This document shows, piece by piece, positions 25,001-31,672 of a stretch of 64,000 bases of DNA (positions are counted from its first letter, which is position 1; the number at the start of each line of letters is the position of its first letter). The notes below the pieces were generated by a model that worked only from the letters and a program-made list of their open reading frames with translations, did no database searches and had not been told where the DNA came from. A program made the translations under genes and the position numbers. Source of the stretch: Streptosporangium roseum DSM 43021 (GTDB lineage Bacteria; Actinomycetota; Actinomycetes; Streptosporangiales; Streptosporangiaceae); the NCBI RefSeq assembly GCF_000024865.1, contig NC_013595.1, positions 2,542,001 through 2,606,000 of the forward strand, given 5' to 3'.

Positions 25001-25047
25001 TTGACGTAGAAGACTGCTCTTTCTAGGTTTCCGGTCATGACCCTTAT
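25001..25047 (+). promoter_or_regulatory. promoter with regulon palindrome, site 8b, overlapping the start codon
   Basis: TTGACG (25001-25006), 17 bases, TAGGTT (25024-25029). The palindrome TTTCCGGTC-AT-GACCCTTAT (25028-25047) has the ATG start codon of propeller 3 (25037) at its centre. The start codon is 7 bases past the -10, so a leaderless mRNA is expected. Confidence 0.65.
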
Positions 25048-27076
25048 TCAAGGCATCCGGCGGCTCACGGCTGTCGCGCTCGCCGCGTCAGCCGTGCTCG
25101 CCGCCTCCCCACCTGCTTTGGCCTCTCCATCGGCCTCGGCCGCGCCCGCCGCGATCGAGGCGCTCGGCGTGCCGCTCCAGGACGTCCTGCTCATCGGCGG
25201 CACGGTCGCGCCGGGACCGGGCGGCGCGACCGTGCTCTGGGGCGTCTCCTCGGGCAGCCCGGCGCACCTCAACGCCGTCGATCCCGCCACCGGCGCGGAG
25301 GTCGCCAGGTACGACCTGCCCGGCGCGGGCGGAGCCTGGGCGGTCGACGCGGCCCCGGACGGGTCCGTCTACGTCGGCAGCTACGGCGACGGCCGCCTGT
25401 ACCGCTGGACGGAGCAGGGTGGGATCCGCGACCTCGGCCGCCCGCTGGCGTCGGAGAACTTCATCTGGACGGTGGCCGCCGACTCGGCGTCCAGGATCTA
25501 CGGCGGCACCTCGCCCGGCGGGAGGCTGTTCGGCTACGACCCGGTGAACGGCGTCCGCGACTACGGAAAGCTCTCCCCGGCGCACGCCTACGTCCGAAGC
25601 GTCGCCGTGGCGGGCGGCAAGATCTACGCAGGCACCGAGGCCCCGGCGGCGGTCTTCGAGGTGGACGCCGAGACCGGCGCGTCCACGCAGCTCCCCACGC
25701 CCCCGGGGCTCGACCCGGCGGGCAAGTGGGCCTACGACGTCAACGTCGCGGGCGGATACCTCTACGTGCGCTACAGCGACGCCTTCCCGGGCCCGGCGCA
25801 CGTGTGGGACATCGCGGCCGGGGCCTGGATCGACAGGCTGGAGGCGGCCCACGGCCTGGACGTCTCCCCTCCGGACGAGGAGGGCCGTGTCTACATGGTC
25901 AAGGCGGGCGAGCTGGTCCGCTACGACCCGCGCAGCCGTACCGTCACCCCCACCGGGATGCCCTTCACCGGCCGGGTGGCCAACACCCGCGGGATCGGCT
26001 GGGCCGAGCTGGGCCTGCCCGACTACCCGGGCAGGAGCGTGGTGGGCCTGCTCTGGCGGGGCATGATGTTCCGCTACAACCCGCAGACCGGCGCGCGCTC
26101 CTTCGTCCAGACGGCGGTGCGCGGCGAGCCGATCGACGTCACCGCCCTGTCGGAGGGGCCCGACGGGCGGATGTACGCCGGCGGCTTCCTCAACGGCGGC
26201 TTCGCCGCCCTGAACGCGAAGACGGGTGAGCGGGAGGAGTTCCACACCTTCTCCCAGAGCGAGGACATGACCACGCACGACGGCAAGCTCTACGTCGGGG
26301 CCTATCCCCAGGCGCGGGTCTACTCCTACGACCCGAAGCTGCCCTGGAACAGCGCCGAGTACTCCCCGAGCCCCGAGCCGGGGCCCGCGGACAACCCGGC
26401 CCGCCTGTTCGACTTCGCGGCCGACAAGCAGATCCGTCCCAGGGCGACGGTGTCGGCCGGCCGCTACCTGGCCGTCGGCACCATGCCCGACCTCGGCCAC
26501 CTCGGTGGCGTGCTGGCCCTGTGGGACCCCCGGGAGGGATCGCTCCGCACGGCGCAGCGGCACGTCGTCAAGGACCAGAGCATCGTCTCGCTGGCCTACC
26601 GCGACGGGGTGGTCTACGGCGGCACCTCGATCCACAGCGGGCAGTCGGCCACGCCGCCCACCCAGACCGAGGCCCGGCTGTTCGCCTGGTCGGTCAGGGA
26701 GAACCGCCTGCTGTGGGAGATCACCCCGGTCCCCGGCAAGCCCGCCGTCCCCGCGCTGGCCTTCGACGACCGCGGCCGGCTCTGGGGCATCGCGGGCGGC
26801 GAGGTCTTCGCGGTCAACGTGCACGCGCGCAAGGTCGTCTCCCGCGTCACCCTGTCGCCGAGTGCGAGCGCGAGCGGCCAGCTCGTGTTCAGCAAGCGGG
26901 ACCGCACGCTGTACGGCGCGCACGCGGGATCCTCGCTGTTCTCGCTGGACCCGCGGAGCAGGCGGCACGCCGTACTGCGCGAAGGACCGGTGCACCACCT
27001 CGCGGTGCACCGGTCAGGGGACGTCTACTTCGCCGAGGGGCCGCAGCTGTACCGCTACGACCCGCAGATCCGGTAG
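25037..27076 (+). CDS. exported beta-propeller protein 3 (Sec signal)
   Basis: A 679-residue paralogue with a Sec signal peptide (hydrophobic LTAVALAASAVLAASPPALAS, cleavage near residue 33). Blades include GSVYVGSYGDGRLYRWTE, RIYGGTSPGGRLFGYDPVNG and KIYAGTEAPAAVFEVDAETG. The C-terminal landmarks of the family are DKQIRPRATVSAG, TPPTQTEARLFAWSVREN and WEITPVPG. Its order of blades is closest to propeller 4: both contain an ARIH/ARVYSYD-type blade and GHLGGVLALWDPREG. It starts within palindrome site 8b and ends 22 bp inside the 3' end of the convergent propeller 4 gene. Function unknown; extracellular location likely. Confidence 0.82.
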   Translation: MTLIQGIRRLTAVALAASAVLAASPPALASPSASAAPAAIEALGVPLQDVLLIGGTVAPGPGGATVLWGVSSGSPAHLNAVDPATGAEVARYDLPGAGGAWAVDAAPDGSVYVGSYGDGRLYRWTEQGGIRDLGRPLASENFIWTVAADSASRIYGGTSPGGRLFGYDPVNGVRDYGKLSPAHAYVRSVAVAGGKIYAGTEAPAAVFEVDAETGASTQLPTPPGLDPAGKWAYDVNVAGGYLYVRYSDAFPGPAHVWDIAAGAWIDRLEAAHGLDVSPPDEEGRVYMVKAGELVRYDPRSRTVTPTGMPFTGRVANTRGIGWAELGLPDYPGRSVVGLLWRGMMFRYNPQTGARSFVQTAVRGEPIDVTALSEGPDGRMYAGGFLNGGFAALNAKTGEREEFHTFSQSEDMTTHDGKLYVGAYPQARVYSYDPKLPWNSAEYSPSPEPGPADNPARLFDFAADKQIRPRATVSAGRYLAVGTMPDLGHLGGVLALWDPREGSLRTAQRHVVKDQSIVSLAYRDGVVYGGTSIHSGQSATPPTQTEARLFAWSVRENRLLWEITPVPGKPAVPALAFDDRGRLWGIAGGEVFAVNVHARKVVSRVTLSPSASASGQLVFSKRDRTLYGAHAGSSLFSLDPRSRRHAVLREGPVHHLAVHRSGDVYFAEGPQLYRYDPQIR

Positions 27077-29040
27077 GTGGAGAAGTTCTCGACGCGTGAC
27101 AGGTAGAGGTGCCCGTCGGGGCCCTTGACGAGGTTGGAGATCGGGCGGGTGATGAGCGTGAACTTCATCGCCGCCCGATCGATCCGGTAGACCTTGCCCT
27201 GGACCTTGCCCCACAGGGCCCCGGCGTGGAACTCGATGTTGGTGTCCAGCCAGACCTGGGTCTGGTTCTGCCAGGCGTAGGTCTGGTGCTTGACGGTCCG
27301 CAGGGTCTGCCCGGTGGCCGGGTCCATCTCGAACAGGGCGTCGGGGGTCAGCCCCCACAACTTGCCCGCGTCGTCGAAGGTGATCGAGCCGAGCGCCAGG
27401 TCGCCGGGGACCGGCGCGGTCTGCCACTTGATCGAGTCGGTGGCGATGTCGTAGGCGAACACGTGGGCGGCGTCGCCCTGGGGCACGCCGACACCGCCGA
27501 ACGCCGAGGTCGTGCCGTAGACGACGCCGTCGCGGTAGGCCAGCCCGACGATGCTGTGGCCCGGCACGATGTTCCGCTTGATCACCTTGCGGCCCGTCGC
27601 CGGGTCGTACAGCCCGAACACCCCGCCGACCGTGCCGGCCCTGGGCACGGTGCCGAACGCCAGCCAGTCACCCGCCGAGACCAGGGCGAACGGCCGGTCC
27701 TGCTCCTGGTCGCGCAGGTCGAGCAGCTGCTTGAAGGCGGTCCCGTCGAACTCGTGGATCCGCGCGCCCGGATACACCCCGAGGTACAGCTTGCCCTTGT
27801 GGGTGACGAGGCCCTCGCTCTGGCCGATGTCCGGCCACGACTGCGTCTGGCCGGTCGCGGGGTCGTAGGCGGCCAGGCCGCCGGTGAAGAAACCGCCCGC
27901 GTAGATCCGCCCGTCGGGGCCGGTGGTCATGGACCGGATGCTGACCGGCTGGCCGGTGAGCGTGCCGGCCAGCAGGCTCCCCTTGCCGGTCTTGCGGTCG
28001 TAGTTCCAGATGCGGCCGGTGGAGCCGGTGCCGACGAGGGTATGACCGACCCAGCCGAGCGTCCGCGCGGCGCCCCCGCCGAACTCGGTGAAGCCGAGCT
28101 TGACGAGCTCACCCGACTTGAGGTCGTAACGGGCGAGCTCGTCGTCCTGCCACAGGTAGAGCTGCTGCCCGTGCCGTCCGCCGCCCACGGTGAGGCTGTC
28201 GACGTCGTCCACGACGTCCTTCCAGACGCCCCGCGCGGTGTCGTAGACGCCCATGGGGTTGGTCGAGGTGGTGGTGCCGTAGCGGACCAGGAGGTAGCGG
28301 CCGGCCAGGTCGAGGTCGTAGGCGTAGCCCTTGCCCTGGATCGGCGGATCGATGATCTTCCTCGTCGTGCCGTCCGGGGCCAGCACCGCCACCTTCATGC
28401 TCCCCGCGCCGACGCCCGCGTAGACCGTGCCGTCGTCGCCGATCGCCAGGTCGCGGATGTACTGCTCGCCGGGCACCGGGGCACCCAGGTCGGTGACGGC
28501 GCCGCTGGCGGTGTCGTAGCGGAACACCTTGCCCGAGGGGGAGGTGCCGCCGTAGACGGCGGAGCCGTCGGGGGTCACGGCCACCGTCCAGACGAAGGTC
28601 TCGCCCGCGATCGGGACACCGAGGTCGGTCACCTGGTCGGTGTCCGGCCGGTAGCGGTAGAAGCGGGCCTGGGCGGGGCTCAGGGGGTAGGTCCCGACGT
28701 ACACCGAATGGTCGGGGGCCACGGTCACGGCCCATGACCCCAGGGCGCCGGGGAGCGGGCGCTCGGCGATGAGCCGGCCGTCGTGGGCGTCCCTGATGCC
28801 GAGCTGCGCGGGGCCGGAGGCGCTGGAGGTCACCGAGTAGACGCGCGGCCCGTCGGGGTGATCGGCGTCGAGCGCGGTGCCGGCGGTCGTGGCGCCGGTG
28901 AGAGGCAGCGTGCCCAGGGCCTGCAGACCGCAGCCGGACGGGGGCGCCTGCCGTACGGCCTGCGCCGGAGCGGCGGAGAGGGGGACGGCGAGGGGGATGA
29001 GGAGAAAGGCGGTGACGAGCGCCGCCAGCCGAGATCGCAC
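27055..29040 (-). CDS. exported beta-propeller protein 4 (Sec signal)
   Basis: A 661-residue paralogue with a Sec signal peptide (LAALVTAFLLIPLAVPLSAAPAQA, cleavage near residue 28). Blades include SVYVGTYPLSPAQARFYRYRPDTD, AVYGGTSPSGKVFRYDTASG and TVYAGVGAGSMKVAVLAPDG. The shared C-terminal landmarks appear as DQEQDRPFALVSAG and WQTAPVPG. Two Cys (near residue 37 and five residues from the end) could join the ends of the propeller by a disulfide. GTG start with GGAGGTAG upstream. Controlled by the strongest palindrome of the set (site 9). The 3' end overlaps propeller 3 by 22 bp. Confidence 0.82.
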   Translation of the reverse strand: MRSRLAALVTAFLLIPLAVPLSAAPAQAVRQAPPSGCGLQALGTLPLTGATTAGTALDADHPDGPRVYSVTSSASGPAQLGIRDAHDGRLIAERPLPGALGSWAVTVAPDHSVYVGTYPLSPAQARFYRYRPDTDQVTDLGVPIAGETFVWTVAVTPDGSAVYGGTSPSGKVFRYDTASGAVTDLGAPVPGEQYIRDLAIGDDGTVYAGVGAGSMKVAVLAPDGTTRKIIDPPIQGKGYAYDLDLAGRYLLVRYGTTTSTNPMGVYDTARGVWKDVVDDVDSLTVGGGRHGQQLYLWQDDELARYDLKSGELVKLGFTEFGGGAARTLGWVGHTLVGTGSTGRIWNYDRKTGKGSLLAGTLTGQPVSIRSMTTGPDGRIYAGGFFTGGLAAYDPATGQTQSWPDIGQSEGLVTHKGKLYLGVYPGARIHEFDGTAFKQLLDLRDQEQDRPFALVSAGDWLAFGTVPRAGTVGGVFGLYDPATGRKVIKRNIVPGHSIVGLAYRDGVVYGTTSAFGGVGVPQGDAAHVFAYDIATDSIKWQTAPVPGDLALGSITFDDAGKLWGLTPDALFEMDPATGQTLRTVKHQTYAWQNQTQVWLDTNIEFHAGALWGKVQGKVYRIDRAAMKFTLITRPISNLVKGPDGHLYLSRVENFSTYRICGS

Positions 29041-29055
29041 GGGCTACCTCCAGAT

Positions 29056-29104
29056 GGTGCCAAATTACGGTCTTGACCGTAATTTGGCACCTCCTTCTTG
29101 GCAA
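29056..29104. promoter_or_regulatory. regulon palindrome, site 9: 36-bp perfect palindrome plus promoter
   Basis: The 20-bp core ATTACGGTCTTGACCGTAAT (29064-29083) is perfect, and symmetry extends to 17-bp arms (29056-29091). On the minus strand TTGCCA (29104-29099), 17 bases and TACGGT (29081-29076) form the promoter of propeller 4. On the plus strand the site lies 74 bp before the enoyl-CoA hydratase gene and may also control it. Confidence 0.8.
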
Positions 29105-29164
29105 GAGGCGTTGCGGAGAAGATGCAGAACATGATTCGGTATGGGGGCGGGCAAGGAGGGCGCG

Positions 29165-29938
29165 ATGTTGGATCTGGTGCTGTCGTCGGTCGAGCAGGGT
29201 GTGCTGACGCTGACGTTCAACCGGCCGGAACGGCTCAACGCCTGGACCGACGCGATGGGGCGGCGATACTTCGACCAGCTCGCAGAGGCGGAGAAGGACC
29301 CGGAGGTCCGGGTGATCGTCGTGACCGGGGCGGGGAGGGGTTTCTGCGCCGGGGCGGACTTCCAGACCCTCAACGCCATCCAGGACGGTTCCTACGAGGG
29401 GGAGCCGGACAGGCGGCCCACCACCTTCCCTGCCACCATCGGCAAGCCGGTCATCGCGGCCGTCAACGGCGCCTGCGCCGGGCTCGGCATGGTCCACGCC
29501 CTGGTCTGCGACCTGGTCTTCACCGCGGACGAGGCCAAGTGGACGACCGCCTTCGCCCGCCGCGGCCTGATCGCCGAATACGGCCTGTCGTGGATCCTGC
29601 CCCGGCTCATCGGCCAGGCCAGGGCCATGGACCTGCTGCTGTCCGGCCGGACGTTCACCGGGGCCGAGGCCTGCGAGCTGGGCCTGGTCAACCGGTCGGT
29701 GCCCGGCGAGAACCTGCTGGAGGAGGTTCAGGCCTACGCCCGCGAGCTGGCGACGCACAGCTCGCCGGCGTCGATGGCCGTGATCAAGCGTCAGGTCTGG
29801 GGCGACTGGGACCGGACGCTGGAGGCGTCGGAGTCCGCCGCCGTGCGCCTGATGGCCGAGTCCTTCCGCCGCCCCGACTTCGCCGAGGGGGTGGCCAGCT
29901 TCGTCGAGCGCCGCGCCCCCGGGTTCCCACCCCTGTAG
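29165..29938 (+). CDS. enoyl-CoA hydratase/isomerase family protein
   Basis: A 257-residue crotonase-fold protein. NRPERLNAWTDAMGRRYFDQL near residue 20 and the oxyanion-hole segments GRGFCAGADFQTLN (near residue 60) and VNGACAGLGMVHALVCDL (near residue 100) are typical. The usual catalytic Glu positions fall in GLIAEYGLSWILPRLIG, where Glu is kept. The ATG at 29165 has AAGGAGG upstream; an in-frame ATG at 29141 lacks one. It handles an acyl-CoA of unknown structure. It is divergent from propeller 4 across palindrome site 9, so it may be a regulon member. Confidence 0.87.
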   Translation: MLDLVLSSVEQGVLTLTFNRPERLNAWTDAMGRRYFDQLAEAEKDPEVRVIVVTGAGRGFCAGADFQTLNAIQDGSYEGEPDRRPTTFPATIGKPVIAAVNGACAGLGMVHALVCDLVFTADEAKWTTAFARRGLIAEYGLSWILPRLIGQARAMDLLLSGRTFTGAEACELGLVNRSVPGENLLEEVQAYARELATHSSPASMAVIKRQVWGDWDRTLEASESAAVRLMAESFRRPDFAEGVASFVERRAPGFPPL

Positions 29939-29971
29939 AGGGCCCCGCCTGACCGCCGGGGCCGGGGCGGG

Positions 29972-30472
29972 TCAGGTCACGTGGGACAGCCAGTGGGGGG
30001 CGCCCGCGAAGGGGGCCGCGTCGGCGGCGACGGCCTCCATGAGCCGGGCGGCCGAGGCGCGGGCGTTCGCGATGACGTCGGGAGGATAGGCGTAGCGGAG
30101 CAGGTGCTCCTCGAACTCGTCCTCGTCGTCCAGGAAGATCCGGCCGTCGCGCATGCGGATCACGTCGAGGTCGAGGTCGACCATGGTCACCTCGCCGTCG
30201 CGCCACTCGGGCACGGTCGAGATGTCGCAGTAGATCTCCGTCTTGTTCGGCGCGGCGTTGAAGCTGGCCGTCCACCAGGCGTCGCGGGGGAAGAGCATCA
30301 CGAACGCGTGGGACCAGGCGACCGGGGGCTCGTGACCCCTCCTGCCGCTGCTGCCGGCCAGGCAGCCGGTCCAGACACCGTGCTCGTCCTCGCCGAGGAG
30401 CAGGGCCTGGTGATGCCAGTGCAGGGAGCCGTCGTACTTGCGGTAGACCACATTCACGATCTCGTGTGACAT
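29972..30472 (-). CDS. DUF402-family protein (FomD-like)
   Basis: A 166-residue protein of the DUF402 group, whose studied members (FomD, Ntdp) hydrolyse phosphate linkages of nucleotides with divalent metals. The family core is visible as NAAPNKTEIYCDISTVPEW followed by VTMVDLDLDVIRMRDGRIFLDDEDEFEEH, with the conserved Tyr, Asp and Glu residues thought to bind metal. ATG start at 30472. It is divergent from the riboswitch-controlled operon, with 16 bp between its start and the TTGACA of that promoter, and convergent with the enoyl-CoA hydratase gene. Confidence 0.8.
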   Translation of the reverse strand: MSHEIVNVVYRKYDGSLHWHHQALLLGEDEHGVWTGCLAGSSGRRGHEPPVAWSHAFVMLFPRDAWWTASFNAAPNKTEIYCDISTVPEWRDGEVTMVDLDLDVIRMRDGRIFLDDEDEFEEHLLRYAYPPDVIANARASAARLMEAVAADAAPFAGAPHWLSHVT

Positions 30473-30488
30473 CCCTCGACCATAAGGG

Positions 30489-30517
30489 TTGACATAGATC
30501 TATGTATTTCCTACCTT
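30489..30517 (+). promoter_or_regulatory. promoter of the SAM-riboswitch operon with a spacer palindrome
   Basis: TTGACA (30489-30494) and TACCTT (30512-30517) with 17-base spacing. The spacer region contains the perfect 14-bp palindrome ACATAGATCTATGT (30492-30505), a possible operator for a second, transcriptional level of control. Confidence 0.7.
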
Positions 30518-30521
30518 CTAA

Positions 30522-30634
30522 CTAGGTTAAGAGTGTCAGTGCAAAGCCCCGGCTAGCTGACCGGCAACCCTCGCACCGCGGCGGGGTGCCCCCGGGGGAG
30601 ACCTGGCGGCACGGTGGGCGTGCCGCAAGCGCGG
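30522..30634 (+). ncRNA. SAM-binding riboswitch, SAM-IV type
   Basis: The conserved core is present: GCAAAGCCCCGGCTAGCTG, CCGGCAACCCTC and GCGGGGTGCCCCCGGG. Stem P1 forms between CTAGGTT (30522-30528) and GACCTGG (30600-30606). A hairpin with GGCACG/CGTGCC arms follows, then GCAAGCGCGG (30625-30634), which matches the 3' pseudoknot strand that distinguishes SAM-IV from S-box RNAs. These RNAs sense S-adenosylmethionine and usually switch off sulfur-acquisition genes in actinobacteria. The RNA begins a few bases after the promoter and ends about 40 bp before the first gene. Confidence 0.88.
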
Positions 30635-30675
30635 ACCCCTTCACCGGGTCACCGAGACATGCCTGGGAGCAGCAC

Positions 30676-31617
30676 ATGTCCGAGATCACACTGAACTACG
30701 CCGGCCCCGCCGACCTCGACACCTACGGCCGCTACCGGCCGGGCGACCGGCCCGGCCCCCGCTACCCCTTCCAGGGGCGGATCGCCGACGGCACCGGCGA
30801 CTTCCCGGCCGAATCCGGCCGCTACCACCTCTACGTCGCGGCGGTCTGTCCCTACGCGCAGCGCGTGGCGATCGTGCGCTCCCTCAAGGGGCTGCAGGAC
30901 GTGGTCTCGCTCTCCTACGTCGACGACGAGCGCGACGGGCGCGGCTGGGCCTTCCGCGAGCGGCGCGGAGCCGACCCGGTGAACGGGTTCACCACGCTCC
31001 GCGAGGCCTACGAGGCGACCGAGCCGGGCTTCGACGGGCACGTCTCGGTGCCGGTGCTGTGGGACAGGACGACCGGGCGGATCGTCAGCAACAACTTCCC
31101 CGACATCACGATCGACCTCGGCACCCGGTTCGGCGGCGACCCGGACGCCGACCTCTACCCCGAGGAGCTCCGGCCGGAGATCGACGCGCTCAACGCCAGG
31201 ATCTACGAGTACGCCAACACGGCGGCGGGCCGCGTCGCGTCGGCCACCACCGAGGCGGACTACCACGAGGCCCGGCAGGCGGTGATCTCCTTCCTGGAGG
31301 AGCTCGACGCCCGGCTCGCCGACCGCAGGTTCCTGTTCGGCTCGGGGATCACCGAGGCCGACGTGAGGCTCTGGCCGACGCTGCTCCGCTTCGACGTGAA
31401 CGACAATCCGGCCGCCAGGATCAGCGAGCGCCCGCTGACCTCCTTCCCGAACCTGTGGGCCTACGCCAGGGACCTCTACCAGCATCCCGCCTTCCGTGAG
31501 AACACCGACTTCGCCGTGCTCACCGCTCCGGCCGCCGCCGAGACCGACCCCTGGCGGATCCCGGTCCAGCCGCTCCACGCCGACTGGGACGAGTCACACC
31601 GCAGAGCCGCCGTATGA
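30676..31617 (+). CDS. glutathionyl-hydroquinone reductase-like (Xi-class GST) protein
   Basis: A 313-residue thioredoxin-fold plus GST-C protein. The active-site Cys is in AAVCPYAQRVAIVRSL near residue 53, matching the CPWAHR motif of glutathionyl-hydroquinone reductases with changes. The C-terminal signature GITEADVRLWPTLLRFD near residue 235 is strongly conserved. These enzymes remove the thiol from S-conjugated quinones or related compounds; actinomycetes use mycothiol rather than glutathione, so the true thiol is uncertain. ATG start at 30676. First gene of the operon under the SAM-IV riboswitch, which links the reaction to sulfur supply. Confidence 0.85.
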   Translation: MSEITLNYAGPADLDTYGRYRPGDRPGPRYPFQGRIADGTGDFPAESGRYHLYVAAVCPYAQRVAIVRSLKGLQDVVSLSYVDDERDGRGWAFRERRGADPVNGFTTLREAYEATEPGFDGHVSVPVLWDRTTGRIVSNNFPDITIDLGTRFGGDPDADLYPEELRPEIDALNARIYEYANTAAGRVASATTEADYHEARQAVISFLEELDARLADRRFLFGSGITEADVRLWPTLLRFDVNDNPAARISERPLTSFPNLWAYARDLYQHPAFRENTDFAVLTAPAAAETDPWRIPVQPLHADWDESHRRAAV

Positions 31618-31672
31618 GACAGCCAGTCGATCGGCGCGGGACCACCCCCGCGCCGCCGGGCGAGGAGATCGC

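Noticed and set aside
4716..29938. A classical antibiotic (aminoglycoside-like) biosynthetic cluster because of two StrS-type aminotransferases
   Set aside because: There is no cyclitol synthase, glycosyltransferase, resistance gene or exporter. The importer, aldolases and amidohydrolases point to catabolism.
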